DNA from: Colius striatus
Taxonomy: Eukaryota; Chordata; Aves; Coliiformes; Coliidae
Length of the DNA: 64,000 nt
NCBI RefSeq assembly: GCF_028858725.1
Contig: NC_084775.1
Location: 15,149,597 to 15,213,596 of the forward strand
Direction: 5' to 3'
Both the position numbers and the translations under genes were made by a program. Shown in pieces: positions 19,296 to 30,060 of this stretch. Within the stretch, counting starts at the first letter, position 1; every line of letters begins with the position of its first letter. The notes below the pieces were generated by a model, which saw only the letters and a list, made by a program, of their open reading frames with translations, did not search any database and was not told the DNA's origin.

Positions 19296-20120
19296 CCGTG
19301 TGGTCCCTGCCCAGCTCCGCGTGTGCCGGCAGCCGGGGCAGCGCTGAGCCCGGCCCCGCGCTCGGAGCCCGGTGCGCATCCCGCAGCCCCCTGTGCATCC
19401 CGCAGCCTGGTGCGCATCCTATCCCGCAGCTCCCTGTGCATCCCGCAGCCCCCTGTGCATCCCATCCCGCAGCCTGGTGCGCATCCCATCCCGCAGCCCC
19501 CTGTGCATCCCGCAGCCCGGTGTGCATCCCGCAGCCCGGTGTGCATCCCATCCCGCAGCCCGGCGCGCATCCCATCCCGCAGCCCCCTGTGCATCCCGCA
19601 GCCCAGAGCACATCCCGCAGCCTGGTGCGCATCCCATCCCGCAGCCCCCTGTGCATCCCGCAGCCCGGTGTGCATCCCGCAGCCTGGTGCGCATCCTATC
19701 CCGCAGCCCGGTGTGCATCCCGCAGCCCCCTGTGCATCCCGCAGCCCCCTGTGCATCCCATCCCGCAGCCCGGCGCGCATCCCATCCCGCAGCTCCGCGG
19801 GGGCTGAGGTCGGGTTTGTTGTTCTTGGGCAGACGTCAGGAAACGGAGAGAACAGCAGGAAAAAAAAACCGTTCCAATCCAGATGGGGTGTTTCTTTTTC
19901 TCTTCTGGGCGAAAAAAAACCTGTCCCCGCGGTCGGAGGCGCCGGGAGGGAGAACGGAGGCGAGGGGAGGCTGGGCTGGGTGGGCACGGCAGGGGATGCT
20001 CAGCGGGTACCAGCCGGGCAGGGGGCTGCCAGGGCTCCGGGCTGCCTGCAGCGGGGGTTGCTGGAGACAGGGAGGCTGCCAGCACTGCTCCTGCCTCCCC
20101 CCGTGCCCGCGGGCTGGGCT
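19296..20120. promoter_or_regulatory. CpG-rich block upstream of CMKLR1 (orphan CpG island)
   Basis: CpG density rises sharply compared with the flanks. The block contains the 19370-19798 minisatellite and then unique GC-rich sequence (GCGGTCGGAGGCGCCGGG near 19930). It could be a CMKLR1 promoter on the minus strand, a non-coding RNA promoter or merely a GC-rich repeat. No TATA box or clear first exon was recognised. Confidence 0.4.
19370..19798. repeat. Minisatellite, variable 17-26 bp units (CATCCCGCAGCC core)
   Basis: About 20 units share the core CATCCCGCAGCC, followed by CCCTGTG, TGGTGCG, CGGTGTG or CGGCGCG. Some units contain an extra CATCC or TATCC. The variant units recur in mixed order. 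Because the array lacks stops, several overlapping reading frames stay open on both strands, but they look like artefacts. The minus strand carries runs GGGGG...GGG at short spacing, which suits G-quadruplex formation. Confidence 0.93.
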
Positions 20121-20762
20121 TTTACCGGAGGAACCGACATGGGCTGGGCGAGGGAATAGATCAAACCAAAATCAAATCAAATAAGCAGAAGGGGGGGGGG
20201 GTAGCACACCAGCTCCTGTCTGGGCTGACAGAGGGCATCACATTTTTACCTGAATGACGCTGTGAAACCGGGCTGGGAGCACTGTGTGGGGTCCCCACAA
20301 GCTCTGCCCCAGCACTGGGGGTACCCAGAGGATACTGGTGGGTCAGTGCTGATCCCCCCACAGCACAAAGATGCAAGGCAGACAACCCTCCCAGGCCAGG
20401 CAAAGCAGGCAGATGAGCCCCTGCTCTGCCTGCAGCTCCCAGGCAGCTGCTTTGCCTGTTTGTCCTCTCAGCATTTCCCCTCCCCTCCTTCCCCACGGCA
20501 GTTCCTGAGGTCCCAGCACCCCCCAAACCTCAACCCGCTTCCGCAGGCGTGGGAGGGCTGAGGGAGAGCCATGGGCAGGTTGCCCACACAGCCCTGGGCC
20601 AGCCCTGGGAGATGGGAATTGCAGGCAGATGTTTGAGGGAAGCAACACTGCTGCTCAGCTGCAGAGCACGAGGGGAAGCAGCATCTGGATGCCCCCACCC
20701 CCCAGACCTGCTGTCCCTGTCCCCTCTGAGCTCGGCTGCAGCCATGGGGCTTATTACAGACT

Positions 20763-20912
20763 GGTCATCCCAGCATGGTGGGGTTGGAAGGGATCCCCAG
20801 AGCTCCTCCAGCTCATCTCCCTGCTAAAGCAGGTCCCCCTGGATCAGGAGGCACAGGAATGTGTCCATGTGAGACACTGGAGAGACGCTGGGCAGCAGCC
20901 TGGTCTCCACAA
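20763..20912 (-). mobile_element. CR1 LINE 3' fragment, degraded
   Basis: An antisense CR1 3' end: CCCAGCATGGTGGGGTTGG, AGGGATCCCCAGAGCTCC, GAGGCACAGGAATGTGTCC. It is more diverged than its relatives. Confidence 0.75.
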
Positions 20913-22093
20913 AGATGCCCCAGGGATGGAGCCCCAGCACTCAGGGTAAATCAGCCACATGCCTATCAAAAGGGAGCTTAGAGCACAGCACTGCAAACCC
21001 CTGAGCCCTGGTCTGCCTCAACACTGCTCCCCTGCCACAGTCCGATCCCTGGCACTCCTCCCTGAGCCCTCTGTCCCTTGAGAAGGGGATGCAGGATGCT
21101 GCAGGAGAGGCAGCAACCTACTGAGCACCCCTAACAGCCTCCTCCCAGTGAGTACTGAGGCTGGCAGCTCCCCTGATGCTCCTCCAAATCACCAGCAGCT
21201 CCCCAAAGCAAAGGGAGAGGACAAAGCCAGTCCCCAAAGAGAAACTGAAGCACCAAGCTGTGCCCCAGGAGTGGCTGCAGGACAGCCAGAGCCCTACCTG
21301 CATCCATGGCACAGACACCTCCTCACATCCCTGCCAGGTCCCCCATGCCAGGCAGCACCTCTGGCTGCTCCCCCAGCACCAGCCAAGGCTTCGTTCCCAG
21401 CTCGTGTGAACAGGGGAAAAAAAGGCACTGGCTGGAAAAGGCAGCTTTAAAAAAAGCCAGTTATGCCCAGGGTGGGACAGAATAACAGCATGAGTCAGTG
21501 TTTATCTGGGCAGAGGCAGCCAGGCTGTGCAGGACAGGGGTGGGATGGGATGGGTCTCCCTGAGCTGCCCCCCCCAGGCACTGTGTGGGGTCACCCCGAT
21601 GGAGAACAGCCCCCAGTCCAGCCAGAAACTGGGGTTTGACTTCAAAACACAGCTCACACAAAGCTCTTCCCAGGGAGAAACTCCTGGAGCTGGGCAGAGG
21701 AACCTGTCCTTCCCTCACACAAAGGGCCTGGGTCATTAAGAGCTGCCCAGTTAGTGAGAGCCCTCTGCTCCCCATCCTTTCTGTCCTGAGAAGGGCTGAG
21801 CACTGCAGAGGAAAATCCTGGCCCTTTGTACCTCCTCAGGCAAAGGTTTTCTTTAAGAAGGGCAGTTTGTGTTTCTGAGCTGCTTCCAACATAATAAAAG
21901 TTCTTTCATCTCCTCCTCTCTCTCTTTTATATCTCTATAGGCTGCTGCTAATCCCAGGCTCTCCCAGCACTTTACAGGCAATAAAGAGGCCAATAAACCT
22001 CCCTTTTTCTGAGCATCCTCCCTGCTGCTCTGCATCAGCCTGGGTGGGACAGGGCACGAACACCAGAAGCTCCACAGGCACAGGAGGAGTTAA

Positions 22094-22282
22094 GTGCTTT
22101 GGTGCTGAGGTGAGGGAGCCCTGGCCCAGGCTGCCCAGGGAGGGTGTGGAGGCTCCTGCTCAGGAGGTTTCCAACCCCACCTGGACACGTTCCTGTGCCC
22201 CCTGAGCCAGGGGAACCTGCTGGAGCAGGGGCTGGGGCTGCAGCAGCTCTGCAGGGCCCTTCCCACCCCCATGATTCCATGA
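22094..22282 (+). mobile_element. CR1 LINE 3' fragment
   Basis: Sense-strand CR1 3' end: GCCCTGGCCCAGGCTGCCC, CTGCTCAGGAGGTTTCC, CCTGGACACGTTCCTGTGCC, ending at CCCACCCCCATGATTCCATG, the usual CR1 terminal ATTCYATG motif. Confidence 0.87.
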
Positions 22283-24870
22283 ACTGCTGTGATCCCAGGG
22301 GATTTGCATCCCCTTTAGAGCTCCTCAGCCCAGCAAGGATGTCCCTCACCATGGCCCAAAGAAAGGTGTCCTGGTTTTATCACTTCAGGGGACAAAAGCA
22401 GCCTGAGCCTTGGGGACACCCCGAGAGGCAAAAGGCAGCGACTGGTGTGTGAGGCTGCTCCAGCTGCTCTCAACCACTCAGGATTCTGAGGGGACAAAGA
22501 GGAAGGAAACCAAGAAGAAGGAAATAGATGTGTCCCTCCTGCTGCCAGAGGACGTGACCGTGCCAGGGGCTGAGGGGACAGCCAGGCAGAGCTCAGCCCC
22601 CTCCAAGGCAGAGAGTGCCCCCGGATCTGCAGGAGCATCCCCCAGCCTGCAGCTGTGTGCTGCTCTCCCAGCTGCATGCTGATCAGCACAGCAAAGAAAA
22701 AGCCTCCTGTTCCCATCCCCACGGAGGTGACATGGCCACAACTAGAAGGATGTTCCCCCCTCTCCATGGAAATCTGCTCCCAGCTCCTCTCTGTGCAGCT
22801 TTTCCCACGTGCAAAGGCACCGCAGGGGCCTCTCAGCACCTCGGGCTGCAAAGCTCAGAGGGGGATTCGATGGGAAATGAGACTAAAACCAGGGGGTTTG
22901 GGGGAGGATGGTGGGCAGTGATGGACTCTGGGGTCACAACACATACAGCTGAGTGCATTGGGATCCCAGAGCTCATCACTGCCCACCAAACTGCCCCCCC
23001 AAACCCGGCTTTCTAACAACAGGGGAACCAAAACCCCTCAAGTGGCTGCAAATCCCTCCAGCAAAGCAATCATTTCCCTCCACCTGCAGCAAAACCCTTC
23101 CCCAGCCTGCACAGCCCCATCAAACTTCATCTAGGTTGTTAACCCCAGAGGTATTTACCTGAGCTGGAGGGATCCTCAGGGGGCTGGAGGAAACATCTCT
23201 GCTGCTTCTACGGCCTCGGTAGAGGCTGACACGCAAACGACCCCGGGGTTACGGTGCTGAGGAGGGTGCAGTGGAGGGTGCTGAGCTTTCTCATCCCCAG
23301 AAGGATGTGGTGCTGAGGGGAGGATGAGGAAAAGAAACAAACCCAAGCCCACAGGCAGTGGCATAAAGCAGCTGCCGGGCTCGGCACGGAGATGGGCAGC
23401 GCCTGGGAAGGGGGAAGCGACTCAGCAGCAGGATGTGGGACTTGGGACCTTGGGTAGAGGCACTTTCTTGCGTGGTTCAGCTGGACATAGAGAGGGGAAG
23501 AGGCAGCTGGCTGCCCTCAGGGCTCTGTCCCCTCCACCACGACCCTTGTGCTGCCCAAAGTTGGCTCAGGAGTGCCAGGGGACCACTCAGGGGCTGGGTG
23601 TCGCTCACCAGTGCAACGGTCTTGCTCCTGGTGAGGGGTGAGAGCAGCCAAAGGGCCCCTTGCAATTTGGGATGAGGCATCTCCACCCTCACTTTCCTGC
23701 TCCCCATGACCTCCACATCCCTGCCCCATTGCCTGGGATGTTTGTGACCTTGCACTCCAATCCAGGGTGCAGGGCAGCAGGGGAGCACGTGTCCCCCTCA
23801 CCCTGCCACCTCTCCCCCACACTCACCAGGCCCTGACTGTTCCCAGCTGCTGATCCAGCTGCACCCCACGTGGGTCTGGATCCAGCAGCAAGTTCCCAGT
23901 GATTAATCAGCTCATCCTGGTTTGCACTGGGACCCCAAGCACCAGCCTGGCCTTGGCCCTGCAGCACCCACAGTGTATCCAGCCACCCAGCACAGGCTGA
24001 GCCTCAACAGCCACAAACCTCCCCCCCAAGCCAGGAAAGCCCATCCAGAGGGACAGAAACACTTAAACCCCATCCACATGCAGTGGCTGGGCTGAAATGC
24101 AGCACCAGGCACCCTGTGCTGGGAGCATCCCGTTCAGCCAGAGCCAGCCCAGGGCAGAGCCCCCATCACTCACCATCACCAGGATCAAGGTGCTCTCTGG
24201 CTCTTGCACCAGGGAGAAATCCCAGTTTCCTCAGAGCCAGTGGCACCACAGTGGGGAAATATCCCCCAGCTGTGAGCCAGGGGAGAGGGGGCAATGGCCA
24301 TCCAAGAGGGATGCCTCTGGGGAGCCTGTGCTCACCACATCAGTGGGGACACCAACCCCCATCCCAGGGGCTGAGAAAGAGGAATGGGAGCTGGTGTCTG
24401 CCTTTGCACAACATCCCCCACATTGCAACATCCCCCCGTGGCTGAATCAGGAGGAAAAGTTGCTGATGGCAGCCCAGGAAAAGGAGAAGAGACTCAAAGT
24501 CCAGCAGCCTGCACGAGGGAGGGATGTGCCAAGCCAGGCAGCTCGTGACCCCTACACCAGTGTCCCAGGGCTGCACAGGGCACTGGGTGCCAGCAGCAAG
24601 GTCCCAGAGGGATGCAAACCCTTTCCACCCCGAGCAGAGGCATCTCCCCACGGCAGCAGTGAGTGCAGCTCACTCCCAAAAGCATTGAAACCCACCTGAA
24701 ACGTGTCCCTGCCCCAGTGCTCTGCCCCCTCCCACACCAGCACCTCCCATTATCCCCCTGCCCAGCCTCCCAGCGACCTCTCCACGTACCTGGTGCCGTG
24801 CCACGCTGTCCCTCAGCTCCGTGTCAGGGTGCCAGGGCCAAGGCTGCGAGGAAGAGGAGCCTCTCAACCC

Positions 24871-25830
24871 GATGCTGAAGGCTCCTGGGGAGAGCACGGG
24901 CTCTCACTCCCATGCAGCCCCCCCAGGAGCGGGCGTTTTAAAGGCGGGAGGAGGGGGAAGGAGCGGCAGCAGCATCATCCATCCCCGGGGTGTTCTTGGC
25001 AGCGGGATGCTCCGTGAGCAGCAGCTGGGACAGGGTGTGCCGGCAGGAGCTGGGAACGAGCCTGGATCCTGCCAGGACCAGCGCGGGGAAGCAACAAGTC
25101 GCTTCCCCAGGGGCCTCCGTTCCCGTGCCGTCCCCCTCCGACGGCGCGCACGGCGCTGCGGGATGATGCTGGCCCGGGGGAAGGCAGGTGGCTGCCAGCC
25201 TCGTCCCCACCGCGGGTCACCCGCTGTCCTCTGCCACCCCCCTCATCCCTCCAACCCCTCCTTCACCGCCCCCGACTCCTTCCAAGACGTTGACTCACTT
25301 CCCTTCGTCAAATGTGGCTCCCAAAAGCCGCAGCCGCGAGGGGCTGGCAGCCTTTGGCCAGCAGCAGGATGCGGGGGGAGCTGTGCGGGAGCAGCCCGGT
25401 GCCTTTGGCCAGCAGCAGCATGCGGGGGGAGCTGTGCGGGAGCAGCCCGGTGCCTTTGGCCAGCAGCAGCATGCGGGGGGAGCTGTGCGGGAGCAGCCCG
25501 GTGCCTTTGGCCAGCAGCAGCATGCGGGGGGAGCTGTGCGGGAGCAGCCCGGTGCCTTTGGCCAGCAGGAGGATGCGGGGGGAGCTGTGCGGGAGCAGCC
25601 CGGTGCCTTTGGGGGAGGGGTTTTGCGGGGTAGCCCCCGTTTTCGGGAGCGCTGAGCAGCGCAGCCCCCACCCCCAGTGCGGAGCAGGAGGCTCCGATAA
25701 CCCCGAGCTTGGTGCGGCAGCGAGATAAGCCCGTTCCTCCCCGCACAGCCCCGGCCCTCCCCGCACAGCCCCTGCAGGGTTTGCGTGCCAAAGCATCACC
25801 TCGCAAGCAGGACGAGGTTTGGGGGAGGTG
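24871..25830. promoter_or_regulatory. CpG-rich block with 51-bp minisatellite (orphan CpG island)
   Basis: This is CpG-rich sequence (GACGGCGCGCACGGCGC near 25140) ending in a 51-bp tandem array. A TGACTCA AP-1 site at 25293-25299 sits directly beside ACTTCC, an ETS core. It is a candidate distal promoter for CMKLR1 (-) or for an unknown transcript. No first exon was identified. Confidence 0.4.
25350..25612. repeat. 51-bp tandem repeat, five copies plus partial
   Basis: Copies starting GCCTTTGGCCAGCAG begin at 25350, 25401, 25452, 25503 and 25554, with a partial copy at 25605. Copies 2-4 appear identical; the first and fifth carry GGAT in place of GCAT. Since 51 is a multiple of 3, every frame is periodic with a 17-residue unit, for example AFGQQQHAGGAVREQPG on the plus strand. 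I saw no start, splice or homology that would make it a real protein. Confidence 0.95.
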
Positions 25831-26044
25831 GCTCAGCTTCCCCTTCTCCTCCTCCCAGCAGGACACAGCCCGGGGATGGAGCAGGATTAGTCCCCTCAGG
25901 ACAGCCCAGCACCGCTGCTGCTCTGGGTTTGCCACCAGCCACATGGGCACGTAGAAAAGGTCGTTAATTAGGGTTAATTAACTATCCTCAGCTGTAAAGC
26001 ATCCTGCAGACCAGGAAAGGGTGGGGGGAATTGCTGTTACCTGC

Positions 26045-26170
26045 TGCAGCTGCCCAGCCCAGGCAGCCCCAGCCCAGCCCAGGCAGCCCCAGCCCAGCCC
26101 AGGCAGCCCCAGCCCAGCCCAGGCAGCCCCAGCCCAGCCAGCCCCAGCCCAGGCAGCCCCAGCCCAGCCC
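26045..26170. repeat. 20-bp tandem repeat (CAGCCCAGGCAGCCCCAGCC) abutting CR1
   Basis: About six units of a 20-bp G/C-rich motif with one shortened unit lie directly against the 3' end of the minus-strand CR1 at 26166. The unit resembles the adjoining CR1 text GCCCCAGCCCC, so it may have grown from the CR1 edge. Confidence 0.9.
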
Positions 26171-26505
26171 CAGCCCCTGCTCCAGCAGCTTCCCCTGGCT
26201 CAGGGGGCACAGGAACGTGTCCAGGTGGGGTTGGAAACCTCCTGAGCAGGAGCCTCCACACCCTCCCTGGGCAGCCTGGGCCAGGGCTCCCTCCCCTCAG
26301 CACCAAAGCACTTTCTCCCTGTGTTTCAGTGGAACTTGCTGTGTTGCAGCCTGTGCCCATCACCCCTTGTCCTGGCACTGGAGCCAGCAGTAAGAAGTGT
26401 CTCCCCATCCTGCTGACACCCACCTTTAGGTACTTACAGGTGTTGCTGAGGTCCCCTCTCAGCCTTCTCCAGGCTAAACAGCCCCAGGTCCTGCAACCAT
26501 GCTGT
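26166..26505 (-). mobile_element. CR1 LINE 3' fragment
   Basis: Antisense copy: GGGGGCACAGGAACGTGTCC, CTCCCTGGGCAGCCTGGG, GTGCCCATCACCCCTTGTCC, GTCCCCTCTCAGCCTTCTCC, AGGCTAAACAGCCCCAGG. It is one of the better-preserved pieces. Confidence 0.88.
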
Positions 26506-29409
26506 GATGTCAGACAGCACCAAGGGGTCCTGAGCCAAGACCCAGCCCAGCCTCAGTTTCCCCAGCAAGGCTGAGCTTTGCAGAGCCCCCCAGCACTGGG
26601 GCAGGAGCTGAGCAACATGCCTGTGCAGGATCAGTCCATCCCTTTGCCACTGAGTCCTTTCCCAGGCACCAACCCCTTCCAGGGGGCAGGATGCAGGATC
26701 CTGTCCCAGGCTCTTATCCCTGTGCTTATCAAGATGGTGAAGTTAAAAACCCCACTGACATTCAATGTCCCATCCTGAGTGCTGGCCTGGCACTGTGGTG
26801 TGGGGCACTCAGCACCACCTGCTCAGCAAACCACTGCACCCAGCAGCAGGAGGATAAACCCCCAGTGCCAGGAGCAGGTGTGGGGACCAGCTCAGGGCAT
26901 GGGGAAGCTCCTGGGCACCAAAGCCAGAGGGGTCTTTGGCATCCACCACGTCCCTGGCAAGAGCACAGAGTGCCACCCACACTGAGCAAAGCAAATACAG
27001 CTCCAGAGTCACCCCTGGCAGGAACTGCTTGGTTCAGGGTCATTATAACCCCCCCAAACACCTCCCAGCTGAGCCAGGCTTGACCCAGGCAGCCTCCTGG
27101 GTGGGCAGAGGGAACCCCCCCCCGAGTCATCCCCAAGCAGATGTCACACTTCATGTGTGCCTAAAGCTTTTCCCTCTCCAGGGGGGCTTCCTCTGTGCTT
27201 CAGCACTTTCCCTTGGCCTGGGCAGGGCAGTGGGGGGGAAAAAAACCCCCATGAAATGGCTGCAAAGGGAGCTGGGTTCAGCTGTGAGGACACAGCACAG
27301 GGCTCCTGCTGCCTTTCCCACGGCTGGGCTGTGGGGAGGGAGCTCATCCCTCCTGCTCTTGGCTCCAGCAGCCTCTGTGGTCAGGAGCTGTGGGTCCCAT
27401 CACTGCTGTGACACCCAAGTGGGAATGAAAACTCAGAGCACAAACAAAAGGGCCACATCCAGGATGTCAGACAGACTGCTGCCCTCCCCTGACACAGTCA
27501 TGGAAACCAGTCCCAACCTTGTGCAACTCAGGGCTTATAAATAGTGACATGGGCTGGGGAGGCAGCAGGGCTCTGGGCTGTGCTGGGATGGTGCTGGAGG
27601 TGCTGCATCCCTCCACATGCCCCTGCACAGAGCCAGGCATTGCAGGGCATCCCTGCTCCAGTGGCAGGCTGCAAGGCTTGCACACAGAGCCCATTTCAGC
27701 CCCCACACACCCTCCTGGCATCTTCCCCACCTCTGTTTGACTCTTGTTTTCTAGTGTTTCCTCCCTCCCAGGCCGTGCCTCCCTCTTGCAGAGCTGTCAG
27801 GTACCAGAGTCACCCTCAGAAACACATGCTGGGGAGCAACACACCCCCACAGGGCTGAGCTCCAGCTCCAGCACTGCCCTTCTCATCAACCCAGCACCTA
27901 AACCCCACCCTTTGCCAAGCAGGGCTGATGCAATGGCTTGGAAATACTCTGTTGTGTGGGACCTTGCCCCATCAACACCCCCTTCACCTGCTGCCATTCA
28001 CCCTCTGGCATCCCAACACGGGCAGGATGGCAGCTCAGCCCCAGGAGAGCAGCTGAGCCTGGGCAGTGATGGATGTGCCCACATCAGGTGAATTCTGGGC
28101 AGCTTCTGATTCGTGCAGCAGCCACCAAAGGCCACAGACAGCCCCAGGCACAGGGATGAGGGATTGCTGGCCACTGCTGCTTTGGTTTATTGCTAACCCC
28201 CAGCCCAGGGCATCCTTTCCTGCATCATCACTTGGTTCCTGCCTTCCAGCCCCTGGCAGGTGACACACAGGACCCTTTCAGTCCCCAGGATGAGCACTCA
28301 GAGCCTGAGCATCCTTTGGGGTCCTCCCCACAAACAGGTTCCCCAGAGCTCTTTGCTGGCTGGTGCTGCACAGCAAAGTCCTCCCTGCTCTTCCCTTCCT
28401 GGGAGGTGGTTTGGAAACAAAAAGGCCAGACAATTGGATTTGTGAGGGTGGTGCTGCTCCTCTTGGCATGGCTCTATCAGATTTGAAGGGTATTTATGCC
28501 CCAGCTGTTGGGCAGAGGCAGGAGGGAAGGGCTCCATGGCTGTGGGCAGAGCAAGCCCCCAAGGGAGGCTGTGCATGGCCTTTTGTTACCCTGAAAACAG
28601 GTTTGTGGCCAGGCAGCTTTGACATCAGCATGAGCCTTCCCCACTCTGCACCCCAAACTTACCCCCAGACTGGCCATTTTGACAGAACCAAGTGTTTTCT
28701 CCAGGCACCACCTCAGCCCAGACCCTTCCCTGCCCTTTGCCTCCTCCTGTCTCACCCCCAGTGGGGTTCTCACTGGGACATCTCTTGTGGGAACCCACTC
28801 CAGGCTGGGTCTGCTTGTGCCTGCAGTTCAGAAGAAAAGAAGCCACAAGCTCTGGCTTTGGAAACCAGGAAGGAAGCCTCAGACACTTGTGATCACAGAA
28901 AGCTCAGCTGGAGTTTGGTGGGTGAGAGGATGAGGGTCCTGTCAGCATCTCCTGAGGTCCCAGGTGCTTCAGCTGGTGGCACAGTGACCTGAGGGCATTT
29001 AGGATGGAGAGGAGCTCAAGGCAGCCCTGCCAGGGCTTTGGGCTTGCATCTGAGCATCCCACTGGGGAGATGAACAATGCTGCCAGGGCTGTAATGGGCT
29101 GTGCTGGCTACAAAGCTGTGGCTGCTGTAGCTGGCTGGCCCTGCTCTGCTCCTGCCAGCCTGGCATCTCCCCTCAGCTCCTCCTCCATCTCTTCCCCTCT
29201 CCAGTCCCTTTGCAGACAAACCCAGGAGCTGCTGTGGAATCAGCAAAGCTGTGATACTCAGGGAGGCTCAGGCTTGCTGGACCAGCTCTGCCTCTGCTGC
29301 AGGGTGTGAGTGAGGTGGTGGGAAGCCAGAGGTCCCTCCATGCAGAGGAGGAGAGGAAAAACCCCATAAAAGCCCAGGGCTGCCACTTGCTGTTCAGCAT
29401 TTTCTCTCC

Positions 29410-29602
29410 TTCCCTGAGAGGGGTGTCAGCCCCTGTGCCAGGCTGCCCAGGGAGCTGGGGAGTGCCCAGCCCTGGAGGGATCCCAAAGCCCTGGAGCTGA
29501 GGTGCTGAGGGGTCAGTGCTGGGCTGGGCAGGGTGAGGGCAGGGCTGGGACTGCAGCAGCTTCAGGGGCTTTGCCAACCCAAATGCTTCTGGGACTCTCT
29601 GG
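29410..29602 (+). mobile_element. CR1 LINE 3' fragment
   Basis: Sense-strand copy: CCCTGAGAGGGGTGTCAGCC through GGGATCCCAAAGCC to TTTGCCAACCCAAATGCTTC. Confidence 0.86.
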
Positions 29603-29859
29603 TTCTGTCTCCCTGCCCCCACTCTGCAGTGAGCACTCAGTGTGGAGCTGAAGAACCTGCCAGCCATGGGAAACCCCAACCAAAGGGATTTAGGGGTAGA
29701 GAAACAAGTGACTGGACATCATCAGGCCCAATGAGCAGATGGGCCAGCCAAGCCCTGGCAGAAGCCATTGCTGTAGAGGTGGCAGGGAGCAGCCCTGGCT
29801 GCTGAGGGCTCAGGGGAGCCCAAGGGTGCCCCTGGCCCCCATCACTGCTGCTGGAAGCT

Positions 29860-30060
29860 CTCCCCTGGAAGCGTTTAAATGACTCATTTGTCAGCTCAAT
29901 GTAGGATTCTGTCAGGCAAATTAAAAGCTGTCCTCTTGTTTAATTAATAGGGCAGCTTTATAGTCCACAAATTAGGGAGGCTCCTGATGAGCTAATTTGT
30001 TAATTACTGGAAGCCTGCAGGCTCTTGTTTCATTAGATGGTGGCAAATCCTTTAATCTGA
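29860..30060. promoter_or_regulatory. AT-rich block with homeodomain and AP-1 motifs (candidate enhancer)
   Basis: The strongest AT-rich island in the intergenic interval. It has TGACTCA (29880-29886), CAAATTAAAAGC, TAATTA at 29941-29946 and 30001-30006, CACAAATTAGGG and TTTCATTAGATGG. It is not a known repeat to my eye. Its composition is that of deeply conserved non-coding elements; conservation was not tested. Confidence 0.35.

Larger units (their letters stand above)
20121..24870. other. Intergenic stretch with no recognised gene
   Basis: It contains an 11-G run at 20191-20201 (a likely indel-prone site), CR1 pieces at 20763 and 22094, and otherwise unannotated sequence. Open frames here are short and have no splice context or family match that I recognise. 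Confidence 0.6.

Noticed and set aside
19298-20184. Several long overlapping reading frames on both strands across the 19.4-19.8 kb array
   Set aside because: All are open because the minisatellite unit lacks stops. They consist of repeated CASRSP/HPAA-type text with no start context, splice support or homology.
20191-20201. Run of 11 G, considered as a functional motif
   Set aside because: More likely a plain homopolymer with uncertain length in sequencing.
25188-25655. 155-codon frame with a 17-residue repeat (AFGQQQHAGGAVREQPG)
   Set aside because: The 51-bp unit keeps every frame periodic on both strands, so openness is uninformative; no other sign of coding.
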